A stretch of 33,392 nucleotides of DNA from Jiangella rhizosphaerae (GCF_003579925.1 NZ_QUAL01000016.1:35317-68708), one strand, 5' to 3'. Counted from the first letter of the stretch, positions 1 to 7,796 are shown. Notes: a model not told the origin generated them from the letters alone. Numbers and translations: made by a program.

Positions 1-32
1 AGGCCCCGGCCCCGTCCGGAAACGCCGCATTC

Positions 33-49
33 GTCACACCGAGTGTGAC
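33..49. promoter_or_regulatory. Perfect palindromic operator upstream of the symporter gene
   Basis: GTCACAC-CGA-GTGTGAC is a perfect 7-bp inverted repeat with a 3-bp centre, ending 50 bases before the symporter ATG. Its size and symmetry fit a dimeric repressor or activator. The regulator is not encoded next to it in this window. The binding role is inferred from symmetry and position only. Confidence 0.5.
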
Positions 50-99
50 TGGTACTCGCGGGTAAGGTCACCGGGGATTTCCGGCTACGGGAGGTACCG

Positions 100-1785
100 A
101 TGACCCTGGTCGCGGACGCGAGCCTGCGGTTGGACGCGGGATTCTGGGACTACACACTCATCGCCGTCTATTTCGTGTTCGTGCTGGGTATCGGGTTGAT
201 GGCGCGATATGCCGTCTCGGACAGCCTCGACTTCTTCCTGTCCGGCCGGTCGCTGCCGGCGTGGGTGACGGGGCTGGCGTTCATCTCCGCGAACCTGGGC
301 GCGATCGAGATCGTCGGTATGTCCGCGAACGGCGCCGAGTACGGCATGCCGACCATGCACTACTTCTGGGTCGGTGCGGTGCCGGCGATGCTGTTCCTCG
401 GCGTCGTGATGATGCCGTTCTACTACGGGTCCAAGGTGCGCAGCGTGCCGGAGTTCATGCTGCGCCGGTTCGGGCCGACGGCCCACCTGGTCAACGCGAT
501 CAGCTTCGCGCTCGCGCAGGTGCTGATCGCCGGCGTGAACCTGTTCCTGCTGGCCACGCTGGTCAACGCCCTGCTGGGCTGGCCGCGGGAGGTGGCCGTC
601 GTCGCCGCCGCGATCATCGTGCTGAGCTACATCACGCTGGGCGGGCTGTCGGCGGCCATCTACAACGAGGTGCTGCAGTTCTTCGTCATCGTCGCCGCGC
701 TGTTCCCGCTGACGGTGGTGGCGCTGGACCGCGTCGGCGGCTGGAGCGGGCTGACCGACGGCATCCGCGACGCCACCGGGTCGACGGAGCAGCTGAGCGC
801 CTGGCCGGGCAACGAGCTGGCCGGGTTCGACTCCAGCGTCCTGTCCGTCATCGGGATCGTGTTCGGGCTCGGCTTCGTGCTGTCGTTCGGCTACTGGACG
901 ACGAACTTCGTCGAGGTGCAGCGGGCGATGGCGTCGAAGAGCATGTCGGCGGCCCGGCGCACGCCGATCATCGGCGCGTTCCCGAAGATGTTCATCCCGT
1001 TCCTCGTGGTGATCCCCGGCATGATCGCCGCGGTCATCGTCCCGGAGCTGGCCCAGTACAAGGAGGACCAGTCCGCGGACGCCGGCGTCGACTACAACGA
1101 CGCGATCCTGCTGCTGATGCGCGACCTGCTGCCCAACGGGATGCTCGGCCTCGCGATCGCCGGCCTGCTGGCGTCGTTCATGGCCGGCATGGCGGCGAAC
1201 ATCAGCTCGTTCAACACCGTCTTCAGCTACGACATCTGGCAGCGCTACGTCGTGAAGGACCGCGAGGACGGCTACTACCTGCGGGTGGGCCGCACCATCA
1301 CCGTCGTCGCGACGGTGGCGGCGATCGGGACGGCGTTCATCGCGGCGGGCTACTCCAACCTGATGGACTACCTGCAGCAGCTGTTCTCGTTCTTCAACGC
1401 GCCGCTGTTCGCCACATTCATCCTGGGCATGTTCTGGAAGCGCATGACCGCGGCGGCCGGTTGGACCGGTCTCGTAGCGGGAACGCTGTCGGCCGTGACG
1501 GTGTTCGTGCTCTCCGAGACCGGGGCCCTCGACCTCCCCGGCCAGGGCTCGGCGTTTCTCGCCGCCGGTGTCGCGTTCGTCGTCGACATCGTCGTCAGCG
1601 TCGCCGTGAGCCTCCGGACGGCGCCCAAGCCGGCCACCGAGCTGGTGGGCCTGGTGTACGGGCTGACCCCGAAGGAGAACCTGCGCGACCCACGCGACCG
1701 CGACGAGGCCTGGTACCAGCGGCCGGGCCTGATGGCCGGCATTGCGCTCGTCCTCATCATCGTCCTCAACATCGTCTTCTTCTGA
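100..1785 (+). CDS. Sodium:solute symporter (SSS) family transporter
   Basis: A 561-residue polytopic membrane protein expected to import an organic solute with Na+. About thirteen hydrophobic segments span the chain. An early SSS-like stretch (DFFLSGRSLPAWVTG, residues ~43-57) sits before the second helix, and the N-terminal region is rich in Gly and Ser as in SSS cores (LGAIEIVGMSANGAEYG, ~66-82). Length is normal for SSS members. The ATG at 100 is preceded by GGGAGG, supporting this start. A palindromic operator lies at 33-49. The next gene, a small two-helix protein, begins 13 bases after the stop, so the two are probably co-transcribed. The substrate (sugar, carboxylate or amino acid) cannot be read from the sequence. 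Confidence 0.9.
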   Translation: MTLVADASLRLDAGFWDYTLIAVYFVFVLGIGLMARYAVSDSLDFFLSGRSLPAWVTGLAFISANLGAIEIVGMSANGAEYGMPTMHYFWVGAVPAMLFLGVVMMPFYYGSKVRSVPEFMLRRFGPTAHLVNAISFALAQVLIAGVNLFLLATLVNALLGWPREVAVVAAAIIVLSYITLGGLSAAIYNEVLQFFVIVAALFPLTVVALDRVGGWSGLTDGIRDATGSTEQLSAWPGNELAGFDSSVLSVIGIVFGLGFVLSFGYWTTNFVEVQRAMASKSMSAARRTPIIGAFPKMFIPFLVVIPGMIAAVIVPELAQYKEDQSADAGVDYNDAILLLMRDLLPNGMLGLAIAGLLASFMAGMAANISSFNTVFSYDIWQRYVVKDREDGYYLRVGRTITVVATVAAIGTAFIAAGYSNLMDYLQQLFSFFNAPLFATFILGMFWKRMTAAAGWTGLVAGTLSAVTVFVLSETGALDLPGQGSAFLAAGVAFVVDIVVSVAVSLRTAPKPATELVGLVYGLTPKENLRDPRDRDEAWYQRPGLMAGIALVLIIVLNIVFF

Positions 1786-1798
1786 GGGGAGCCGAACC

Positions 1799-2068
1799 AT
1801 GAGCGTCAGTGGACACCGGACGCGCCGCGCCGGCGCCTTCGACATCCGCATCGTCATCGCCGCCCTGTTCGGCGTCTTCGGCCTCGTCCTCACCGGCATG
1901 GGCCTGTTCGGCACCAGCGACGCCGACCTCGAGAAGGCCGACGGCATCAACATCAACCTGTGGACCGGCGTGGGGCTGCTCGTGGCCGCCGCGCTCTTCG
2001 CGCTGTGGACCTGGCTGCGCCCGATCATCGTCGACGCCGAGGCCGCCGCGGGCGCCGGCCGTGACTGA
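1799..2068 (+). CDS. Small two-helix membrane protein, symporter partner
   Basis: An 89-residue protein with two hydrophobic helices: one starting FDIRIVIAALFGVFGLVL (~15-36), the other after INLWTG (~52-71). A short acidic segment between them (SDADLEKADG) probably faces outside. The ATG at 1799 follows GAGGGGA at about the right spacing; a longer in-frame start at 1742 would add a low-complexity Ser run lying inside the symporter gene and is rejected. Small membrane proteins of this shape often sit directly after SSS genes in actinobacteria and may be accessory subunits. That role is inferred from position. No catalytic motif is visible. Confidence 0.75.
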   Translation: MSVSGHRTRRAGAFDIRIVIAALFGVFGLVLTGMGLFGTSDADLEKADGININLWTGVGLLVAAALFALWTWLRPIIVDAEAAAGAGRD

Positions 2069-2124
2069 CGCCACATCGGGATCCAATCGATTCCCCGGCC
2101 GGCCCCGTATATGAGGATGTGAGG

Positions 2125-2655
2125 GTGTCGGACGAGGCGCTGCTCGCCGGGATGGCCGCCGGCGACGCGGACGCGATGGCCGCGTTCGTCCGCCGCCACC
2201 AGGGGCGCGTCTACGGGCTGGCGTTGTCGGTCGTCGGGGTGCCCGCGATCGCGGAGGAGGTGGCACAGGAGGCGTTCGTCCGGGCGTGGCGGCACGCCGG
2301 CAACTACGACGCCCGCCGGGCGCAGGCGTCGACGTGGCTGCTGACCATCACCCGCAACGTCGCCATCGACGTCCTGCGGGTACGCCGTGAGCTGACCGTC
2401 GAGCCGGCCGTCGTCGCGGAGATGCTGATCTCCACGACCAACGACAGCGACCGGGTCGCCGACAGCGAGCGCATCACCACCGCGCTGCGGGCGCTGCCCC
2501 GCGAGCAGGCGACGGCCGTCCTGCTCTCCGTACATTTCGGCCTGACCGCGCGCGAGATCAGCGAGCAGCAGCAGATCCCGCTGGGTACGGCCAAGACACG
2601 CATCCGGACCGGTCTCTCGCGGCTGCGTGCGATGCTCGAGGTGAGTCATGGTTGA
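2125..2655 (+). CDS. ECF-family RNA polymerase sigma factor
   Basis: About 176 residues, the usual size for an ECF sigma factor, with only regions 2 and 4. Region 2 is seen as EEVAQEAFVRAWRHAGNYD followed by STWLLTITRNVAIDVLR. Region 4 is the C-terminal helix-turn-helix around LTAREISEQQQIPLGTAKTR. It directs RNA polymerase to a small regulon, probably controlled by the anti-sigma factor encoded immediately downstream (8-base overlap). The GTG at 2125 is preferred because GAGG lies 8 bases upstream; the GTG at 2119 would be only 2 bases from that site. The inducing signal and target promoters are not evident here. Confidence 0.93.
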   Translation: MSDEALLAGMAAGDADAMAAFVRRHQGRVYGLALSVVGVPAIAEEVAQEAFVRAWRHAGNYDARRAQASTWLLTITRNVAIDVLRVRRELTVEPAVVAEMLISTTNDSDRVADSERITTALRALPREQATAVLLSVHFGLTAREISEQQQIPLGTAKTRIRTGLSRLRAMLEVSHG

Positions 2656-3415
2656 TCCGAACAGGTGCGGCGAGGTCGCCGACGCCTTGGCCGAAGTGGC
2701 CACGGGCGCCGCCAGCGGCCCCGATCGCGCGCGCGTGCTCGCGCACCTGGCCGACTGCCCCGACTGCCGCCGCGAGCTGGACGAACTCACCCGGGTCGCC
2801 GACGAAGTCCTGCTCGTCGCGCCGGAGCACGACCCGCCCGCCGGCTTCGAGGGCGCGGTCCTCGCCCGCATCGCCGCCCTGGCCTCCGAGTCGCCCGCGG
2901 TTCCGCCGCCGTCACCGCCGCCCGCGCCCGCCACGGACGCTGAGCCGGACGCCGTCGTGACCCCGCTGCGGCCGCGACGCCGGCGGCGGGCGCTGCCCTA
3001 CGCCGCCGCGGCCGCGATCGCCGCGCTCGGCGGCGCGGGGGTGGTCTGGCAGGCGACCTCCGACGACCGCGACCTCGCGGCCGGCTACCGCGAGACGCTC
3101 GACGTCGCGAACGGCCGCTACTTCCACGCCGCCCCGATCGTCGACGACAACGGTGAGCAGGTCGGGCACGTGTTCCTCTACCAGGGCGAGCCGTCGTGGG
3201 TGTTCACCGTGCTCGACGACACCGTCGACCCGGGGACGTACGACGTGTCCGTCGTCACCGAGGACGGCACGCAGCCGCTGGCCGAGTGCGAGGTCGACCG
3301 GACCGGCGGCGGCGCCGGCAGCACCGTTGACGCGGACATCTACCAGATCGAGCGGATCGACCTGGTCGGCCCCGGCGGCACGACGCTCGCGGCCGACCTC
3401 TCCGACGACGACTAG
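2648..3415 (+). CDS. Anti-sigma factor with N-terminal zinc-finger (zf-HC2-like)
   Basis: A 255-residue single-pass membrane protein. The N-terminus carries an H-x3-C-x2-C zinc motif (HLADCPDC, ~32-39) typical of anti-sigma domains that hold an ECF sigma factor. A Pro-rich linker (~81-98) and an Arg cluster lead to one transmembrane helix (AAAAIAALGGAGVVW, ~118-136). The rest is an extracytoplasmic beta-rich domain resembling RskA-type sensor regions. The ATG overlaps the sigma gene by 8 bases and has GAGGTGAG in front, indicating translational coupling. Its stop interlocks with that of the convergent MDMPI gene in a CTAG sequence. The sensed signal is unknown. Confidence 0.88.
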   Translation: MVDPNRCGEVADALAEVATGAASGPDRARVLAHLADCPDCRRELDELTRVADEVLLVAPEHDPPAGFEGAVLARIAALASESPAVPPPSPPPAPATDAEPDAVVTPLRPRRRRRALPYAAAAAIAALGGAGVVWQATSDDRDLAAGYRETLDVANGRYFHAAPIVDDNGEQVGHVFLYQGEPSWVFTVLDDTVDPGTYDVSVVTEDGTQPLAECEVDRTGGGAGSTVDADIYQIERIDLVGPGGTTLAADLSDDD

Positions 3416-4203
3416 AACAACGGCAGGTACGGCGACAGGTCGGCGCGCTGCCCGCTGGCCAGCACCGTGCCGGCCGCGACCTCCTCGGCCCACGTGGTGC
3501 GTCCACCGGCCAGCCGCAGCCACAGCGGCGGCGTGAGGTCGACGGTGTTCGGCGGCGTGCCGCGGGTGTGCCGTGGGCCCTCGATGCACTGGACGGCGGC
3601 GAACGGCGCCACGCGCACCTCGACGCTGCGGCCCGGCACCCGCTCGGCCAGGACGTCGAGCAGCGTGCGGACGGCAAGCCGGGTGGTGTCGCGGGGCAGG
3701 ACGGGCGGGTCGGCGGACGGGACGGATCGGGCGAGGTCATCGGCGTGGACGGCGATCTCGATCACCCGGGTGAGCAGGTAGTCGCCGAGCCGGACCGGAA
3801 CCCGTCGCGTCGTCACGAGGACGTCGTCGAGTCCGAGGTCCTCGACGGTACGGGTCGCCGCCGCGTAGCGTTCGTCGATCGCGGCGACGATGCGGGCCGG
3901 ATCGTGACCGGCGTCGGCCGCGATGGTCCGGGTGCGGTCGGCCAGCTCGCCGGCGACCGGCGCGTAGGCGGCCAGGTAGTCGTTGACCGTCTGTGCCCGC
4001 ACGCCTCGCGGCGCCACCGCGAGCGCCGTCACCGAGTCGGCCACCAGCGCGATGTGCGCGGCCAGCTCGGCCACGGTCCAGCCGGGCAGCACGCTCGGCC
4101 CGGTCCAGTGCTGCGGTGGCAGCCCGGCCACCCAGCCGCGCAGCGCCTCATGGCCGCCGCGGTACGTCGTCCACACCGTCGCCGGGTCGATCCGCTTCGC
4201 CAC
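3412..4203 (-). CDS. Maleylpyruvate isomerase N-terminal (MDMPI/DinB) family protein
   Basis: A 263-residue protein with the mycothiol-dependent enzyme fold: an N-terminal DinB-like four-helix bundle (GWTVAELAAHIALVADSV, His in the usual metal position; later EIAVHADDLARS) and a C-terminal alpha/beta region rich in hydrophobic strands. Family members use mycothiol as a cofactor for isomerisation, transfer or detoxification, but most are uncharacterised and the substrate cannot be assigned. The start is a GTG at 4203, since no upstream in-frame start is better placed. It is the last gene of the minus-strand run starting at 6631, lying 25 bases after the 2H phosphoesterase. The stop overlaps the convergent anti-sigma gene by 4 bases. 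Confidence 0.8.
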   Translation of the reverse strand: MAKRIDPATVWTTYRGGHEALRGWVAGLPPQHWTGPSVLPGWTVAELAAHIALVADSVTALAVAPRGVRAQTVNDYLAAYAPVAGELADRTRTIAADAGHDPARIVAAIDERYAAATRTVEDLGLDDVLVTTRRVPVRLGDYLLTRVIEIAVHADDLARSVPSADPPVLPRDTTRLAVRTLLDVLAERVPGRSVEVRVAPFAAVQCIEGPRHTRGTPPNTVDLTPPLWLRLAGGRTTWAEEVAAGTVLASGQRADLSPYLPLF

Positions 4204-4228
4204 CCCGGCAGGCTACCGGGCGGCGACG

Positions 4229-4753
4229 TCACGGGGCGTGCGGGAGCGGCCACTGCTCGCCGGTGCCGCTGTCGATGAGCGCGGCACGGTCGGCCACCGC
4301 CTCCAGCGGCAGGACGTCGTACACCGTCGCGGCGAGCGCTCCGAGGTCGGCGAGGTGGACACGGGGCGCGAGCGAGCAGTGCGGGATCCAGGCGCCCGGC
4401 CGATAGTGGTGATGCAGCTCGGCGCCGCCGTCGCCCAGCGCGCGGGCGACCCGCTCCTGACGGGCGACGAGCTCAGCGCTGACGGCCGGGATCAGCCAGG
4501 ACCGGCCGCGCCGGAACGTGCCCAGGCCGTCGAAGCGCAGCGGCACCGGACCGGCGTCGGGCAGGGCCTCGACCGTGGCCCGGACGTCGTCGAGGTCCCA
4601 GCGGCGCAGCACCGCCAGCGAGACATGCGGGACGTGGCGGCCGTGCGTGTGGGAGGCCAGCGTGGCGATGCCGCGCTGTTCGAGACGGTCCCACAGCCGG
4701 CGGACGGCGGCGTCGGCCCGCTGGTCGAGGAGCAGGCAGACGGCGAGGGCCAT
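4229..4753 (-). CDS. 2H phosphoesterase (2'-5' RNA ligase family) protein
   Basis: A 174-residue protein with the two hallmark His-x-Ser motifs of the 2H superfamily, HVSL (~43-46) and HCSL (~127-130), which place two catalytic histidines around a phosphodiester. Known family members open 2',3'-cyclic phosphates, ligate 2'-5' RNA ends or cleave 2'-5' oligonucleotides or cyclic nucleotides. The substrate here is unknown. The ATG at 4753 is preceded closely by GGAG and lies 15 bases after the ATPase stop, so it is probably translated from the same mRNA as the vapBC-ATPase genes. Its place in a toxin-antitoxin operon suggests RNA or nucleotide chemistry, but that is inference. Confidence 0.82.
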   Translation of the reverse strand: MALAVCLLLDQRADAAVRRLWDRLEQRGIATLASHTHGRHVPHVSLAVLRRWDLDDVRATVEALPDAGPVPLRFDGLGTFRRGRSWLIPAVSAELVARQERVARALGDGGAELHHHYRPGAWIPHCSLAPRVHLADLGALAATVYDVLPLEAVADRAALIDSGTGEQWPLPHAP

Positions 4754-4768
4754 GGCTCCACGCTAGGG

Positions 4769-5938
4769 TCAGCGCGATCCCCAGTTCCACGACGGCCGGT
4801 CGAACCGCTCCAGCCCGGCGATGCCGGTCTCGCCGGTGTCCTTGACCAGCTCGACCCGGGCGGCGCCGGCGCCGATGTGGTCGATCAGCGCGTGCGAGTG
4901 CGTGACGACGACGATCTGGGTGGTCTCGCGCGCCTTGACCACCAGTTCGGCCAACGCGGGCAGCAGCTGCGGGTGCAGGCTGGTCTCGGGCTCGTTCAGG
5001 ACCATCAGCGCCGGCGGCCGCGGCGTGAGCAGCGCGGCCGCCCAGAGCAGGAAGCGCAGCGTGCCGTCGGAGAGCTCCGCCCCCGTCAGCGGGCGGAGCA
5101 GGCCGTGTTGCCGGAAGGAGAGGTCGAGCCGGCCGCCGACCTGGGTGATCTCCAGCCGCGACCCCGGGAAGGCGCGGTCGACGGCGTCGTCGAGGGCCTC
5201 GACCGCCCCGATCTCGCGGATCGTCTGCAGCGCGGCGGCCAGGTCGGCGCCGTCGTCGGCCAGGACCATGGTGCGGGTGCCCAGCCGCGGCTGCCGGGCC
5301 GGTGCGTCGGCGTCGGTGCGGAACTGGTCGTAGAAGCGCCAGCTGCGGACCTGCTCGCGAACGGTGAGCAGCTCGGGCGCGCGGACCGGATCGGCGACCT
5401 CGTTCAGCATGCTCTCGAACGTCCGCAGCCCGTGGGCCAGGTGCTCCCAGTCGCCGCTGCCGGAGCGGACGCGCACCAGCTCGTTGCGGCGGTCGGCCAG
5501 CCAGGTCCCCGGCCGCAGCACCGGGCCGCTCCAGATGGCCTCGCGCTTGATCTCGGGGTCGAGCTCGAAGTACGACGGGTTCGTCTTGCTGATGGGCTGG
5601 GGCAGCCCGAGGTCGATCAGGTAGCCGAAGTCGTCGCCGGCGAAGCCCATGCGGACGTTGACCGGCTGGGACCGCCGGGTGCCCTGGATCGGCTGCTCCC
5701 CCGTCCGCATCTCGCGGCTCAGCTTCTCGGGCCCCGCCCACGTGACCGACGGCATGCCACCCTCGCGGGCGAGCGAGGCGATGATGGCGCCGCGGGCGCA
5801 GTCGGCGAGCAGCCGCAACGCGCGGTACAGGCTGGACTTGCCCGTCCCGTTCGCGCCGGTGACGATGTCGAGGCCGGTCAGCGGCAGGACGACGTCGCGC
5901 AGCGACCGGTAGTTCGCGATGGCGACGGTCCGCAGCAT
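4769..5938 (-). CDS. AAA-family ATPase (RecF/SMC/OLD-like ABC ATPase)
   Basis: A 389-residue soluble ATPase. Walker A is GANGTGKSS (28-36), after the usual IANYRSLRD start. An ABC-like signature LSDGTLRFL lies in the C-terminal half. Walker B is LMVLNEPETSLHP, with Asn in place of the more usual Asp before Glu. A switch-like THSHALID follows. There is no TOPRIM nuclease domain, so it is shorter than OLD-family nucleases, and no nuclease subunit is visible. The ATG lies 4 bases after the VapC stop and its weak ribosome site includes that stop, implying translational coupling to the toxin gene. Related stand-alone ATPases are common and poorly characterised; some take part in phage defence. Confidence 0.85.
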   Translation of the reverse strand: MLRTVAIANYRSLRDVVLPLTGLDIVTGANGTGKSSLYRALRLLADCARGAIIASLAREGGMPSVTWAGPEKLSREMRTGEQPIQGTRRSQPVNVRMGFAGDDFGYLIDLGLPQPISKTNPSYFELDPEIKREAIWSGPVLRPGTWLADRRNELVRVRSGSGDWEHLAHGLRTFESMLNEVADPVRAPELLTVREQVRSWRFYDQFRTDADAPARQPRLGTRTMVLADDGADLAAALQTIREIGAVEALDDAVDRAFPGSRLEITQVGGRLDLSFRQHGLLRPLTGAELSDGTLRFLLWAAALLTPRPPALMVLNEPETSLHPQLLPALAELVVKARETTQIVVVTHSHALIDHIGAGAARVELVKDTGETGIAGLERFDRPSWNWGSR

Positions 5939-5942
5939 GGCC

Positions 5943-6374
5943 CTACTCGGCCTCGCTCAGCCAGGGGTTGAACAGCTCGACCCCCATGGGAACGAAGTCT
6001 TCGACATTCCGGGTCACGAGCGTCAGCCCGTACCAGAGCGCCGTGGCGCCGATCTGCGCGTCGATGGGATCGACCGGCCGCCCATCGGCCTGGCAGGCGG
6101 CGACCGTGCGACCCCACAGGTCGGCCACGTCGGTGTCGATGGCGAGGATCCGGCCCTCGAACCGGGGCACCAGACCGTCGGTCAGCCAGGCCTCCAGGTT
6201 GCTGCGGCGTCGGCCGAGCGGCAGCTTCTCGATGCCCTTCCGCACCTCCCCGACGGTGACGGCGCTGATGAACGTGCTCTCTTCCGGCACATCGTCGAGC
6301 CATTCGATGACGTCGTGGTCGGGGAATCTACGGAATCCCTCGGAGAGCACGTTGGTGTCGAGCAGGAAGGTCAC
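5943..6374 (-). CDS. vapC: PIN-domain ribonuclease toxin, VapC family
   Basis: A 143-residue PIN domain. The acidic metal site is readable: D6 in FLLDTNVLSE, E43 in VGEVRKG, D105 in DPIDAQIGATAL, and the TRNVEDF motif (N123, D126). Length is typical of VapC. It is expected to cleave RNA (tRNA or rRNA sites) with Mg2+ or Mn2+ and to be neutralised by the upstream antitoxin. The start codon overlaps the antitoxin stop by 4 bases (ATGA). All catalytic residues are intact, so the toxin looks functional. The AAA ATPase gene starts 4 bases after its stop, an unusual extension of a vapBC operon. Confidence 0.93.
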   Translation of the reverse strand: MTFLLDTNVLSEGFRRFPDHDVIEWLDDVPEESTFISAVTVGEVRKGIEKLPLGRRRSNLEAWLTDGLVPRFEGRILAIDTDVADLWGRTVAACQADGRPVDPIDAQIGATALWYGLTLVTRNVEDFVPMGVELFNPWLSEAE

Positions 6375-6631
6375 AGGTCGACCTCACGCATCCGGCCACC
6401 CCTGTCGCGCTCGAGAATGAGGTCCTCGTCGCCGACCGGCGCGGTCGCGAGGAACTCGGCGAGCGTCCCCTGACGGCGCTTGCGGCGCTCCCACTCGTCG
6501 ACGGAGACGACGACGGCGACCGGGCGGCCCCGGCGGCTGATGGTCTGCGGGCCGTCGCGCCCGACGGTGTCGAGCAGTTCGCTGAGCCGCGCCTTGGCGT
6601 CGGCGACGCTCCAGGTGTCCGCTGCGGTCAT
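6371..6631 (-). CDS. Phd/YefM-type antitoxin (VapB role)
   Basis: An 86-residue antitoxin. The N-terminal half (WSVADAKARLSELLDTV, then SRRGRPVAVVVSVDEWE) is the Phd/YefM DNA-binding fold. The charged C-terminal tail (~55-86) would wrap the toxin. It overlaps vapC by 4 bases. GGAGGTGG lies 9 bases before the ATG at 6631. An inverted repeat at 6647-6670 directly upstream is the expected autoregulatory operator. A Phd-type antitoxin paired with a PIN toxin is a known combination. Confidence 0.9.
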   Translation of the reverse strand: MTAADTWSVADAKARLSELLDTVGRDGPQTISRRGRPVAVVVSVDEWERRKRRQGTLAEFLATAPVGDEDLILERDRGGRMREVDL

Positions 6632-6646
6632 GGCGAACCACCTCCA

Positions 6647-6670
6647 TGACCATACTAGTCATCATGGTCA
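6647..6670. promoter_or_regulatory. Likely operator of the toxin-antitoxin operon
   Basis: TGACCAT and ATGGTCA form a perfect 7-bp inverted repeat separated by 10 bases (ACTAGTCATC), just upstream of the antitoxin ribosome site. Position and symmetry fit autoregulation by the antitoxin-toxin complex. The right arm overlaps the stop codon of the TetR gene. Part of the left arm (GACCATACT) also occurs in the ArsR operator at 7783-7794. Confidence 0.55.
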
Positions 6671-7270
6671 GGTAGCGCCATTCGCGGGCGATCGCAGGGC
6701 GTCCAGGAGAGAGTGGAGCGCGGCCACGGTGTCGTCGAGGTCGCGCGGGTCGTCGGAGCGGGCCAGCCAGAGAGCGGCCTCGTTCATCGCACCGGACAGC
6801 AGGTGCATCAGCGGCTCGACCGGCTGCGGCGCGATGACGCCGTCGTCGATGACGGCCTGCAGGGCCTCGCGCAGGTGCCGCCCGGACGAGGCGTCGTCGA
6901 GGGCGCGCCAGACGTCCCAGCCCAGGACCGCCGGGCCGTCGATGAGCATGATCCGCTGGACCTCGGGGTCGGCACTGGCGCGCAGGAACGCCTCGCAACC
7001 GGCCGTGAGCTGGCGCCAGGAGCCGGGCGCGGCCTCCGCCGCGGCGACGACGCGGGCGGCGACCTGCTCCTGGACCTGTTCGACGACGGCCCGGAACAGC
7101 GCGGCCTTGCCGGGGAAGTGGTGGTACAGCGCGCCCTTCGTGAGCCCGAGCGCGTCGACGATGCCGGCCAGGCTCACCGCCGCATAGCCGTCGCGGGCGA
7201 ACTGCCGGCGCCCTTCGGTGAGTAGCGCGTGCACCGTGGCCTGACGCTGCTCGATCTTGGTCGGGGACAC
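6668..7270 (-). CDS. TetR/AcrR-family transcriptional repressor
   Basis: About 200 residues. The N-terminal TetR helix-turn-helix is clear: [26 protein letters not shown], read in parts as [12 protein letters not shown] and [12 protein letters not shown]. The C-terminal helical region is a variable ligand/dimer domain. The GTG at 7270 is chosen because GGAGG lies 4 bases upstream; an ATG at 7288 adds six residues but has no ribosome site and falls inside the operator. It diverges from the VOC gene at 7351, and two similar CATACCGA-centred sites fill the gap, so it probably represses both itself and that gene. Confidence 0.88.
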   Translation of the reverse strand: MSPTKIEQRQATVHALLTEGRRQFARDGYAAVSLAGIVDALGLTKGALYHHFPGKAALFRAVVEQVQEQVAARVVAAAEAAPGSWRQLTAGCEAFLRASADPEVQRIMLIDGPAVLGWDVWRALDDASSGRHLREALQAVIDDGVIAPQPVEPLMHLLSGAMNEAALWLARSDDPRDLDDTVAALHSLLDALRSPANGAT

Positions 7271-7281
7271 CGCACCTCCAG

Positions 7282-7308
7282 TTGACATACCGAGGGTATG
7301 CATTCTAT
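7282..7308 (+). promoter_or_regulatory. Probable promoter of the VOC gene
   Basis: TTGACA at 7282-7287 is a perfect -35 hexamer. TTCTAT at 7303-7308 is an acceptable -10 at a short 15-bp spacing, or the adjoining TCTATC at 16 bp. The first TetR-type operator (7286-7300) occupies the spacer, so repressor binding would block RNA polymerase. Confidence 0.45.
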
Positions 7309-7334
7309 CGTCAACTCAACATACCGACGGTAGG
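7286..7334. promoter_or_regulatory. Twin TetR-type operators in the divergent promoter region
   Basis: Two copies of a related site begin 34 bp apart. CATACC-GAG-GGTATG (7286-7300) is a perfect inverted repeat. CATACCGACGGTAGG (7320-7334) has the inner palindrome TACCG-A-CGGTA. They lie between the TetR gene (-) and the VOC gene (+). Two operators in one divergent region suggest cooperative repression of both genes. Confidence 0.65.
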
Positions 7335-7350
7335 TATCCGAGGAGACCTC

Positions 7351-7764
7351 ATGACGATCACGAGCTTCTACCCGGTCATCTGCAGCACCGACGTCGCCGC
7401 CGCGCGCGACTTCTACCTCAAGTACTTCGGCTTCGCCCCGACCTTCGAGGCCGACTGGTACGTCAGCCTGCGCCATCCCGACGCCCCGCAGGTCGAGCTG
7501 GCGTTCGTCGACCACCGCCACCCGACCATCCCCGAACGGTTCCGCCAGCCGGCGCGCGGACTACTGCTCAACCTCGAGGTTCCCGACGTCGACGACTGGT
7601 ACGCGCGGCTGGTCGGCGGCGCCGGACTGCCGGTCGCGCTGGAACTGCGCGACGAGGCGTTCGGCCAGCGGCACTTCATCGTCGAGGCGCCCGACGGCGT
7701 GCTCGTCGACGTCATCACGCCCATCGAGCCCACGGGTGAGTACGCCGAGCAGTACGTGCCTTGA
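7351..7764 (+). CDS. VOC-superfamily (glyoxalase/bleomycin-resistance-like) protein
   Basis: A 137-residue single-unit VOC protein. Paired beta-alpha-beta-beta-beta modules are seen as [23 protein letters not shown] at the start and [20 protein letters not shown] at the end. Family members bind a divalent metal or small drug, acting as glyoxalases, dioxygenases or binding proteins. The substrate is unknown. GAGGAGA lies 5-6 bases before the ATG at 7351; an in-frame start at 7282 lies within the operator and is rejected. Control by the divergent TetR regulator suggests induction by a small toxic compound. Confidence 0.85.
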   Translation: MTITSFYPVICSTDVAAARDFYLKYFGFAPTFEADWYVSLRHPDAPQVELAFVDHRHPTIPERFRQPARGLLLNLEVPDVDDWYARLVGGAGLPVALELRDEAFGQRHFIVEAPDGVLVDVITPIEPTGEYAEQYVP

Positions 7765-7794
7765 CAGTATGGTCGGGATTGGCCGACCATACTG
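7761..7794 (+). promoter_or_regulatory. ArsR promoter with perfect 12-bp inverted-repeat operator
   Basis: TTGACA (7761-7766) is a consensus -35. CAGTATGGTCGG (7765-7776) and CCGACCATACTG (7783-7794) are perfectly inverted arms with a 6-bp spacer. CATACT at 7788-7793 can serve as a -10 at 21 bp, placing initiation at or near the ATG at 7797. With no ribosome site present, the mRNA is probably leaderless. The operator spans the promoter, so bound regulator would shut off both arsR-type and MFS genes. Confidence 0.7.
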
Positions 7795-7796
7795 GA

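Noticed and set aside
85-2934. Very long minus-strand frame opposite the symporter, sigma and anti-sigma genes
   Set aside because: Low-complexity Arg/Asp/His-rich shadow translation of high-GC genes, with no domain features.
4769-5938. OLD-family nuclease
   Set aside because: No TOPRIM domain after the ATPase part and no adjacent helicase, so it is called only as an ATPase.
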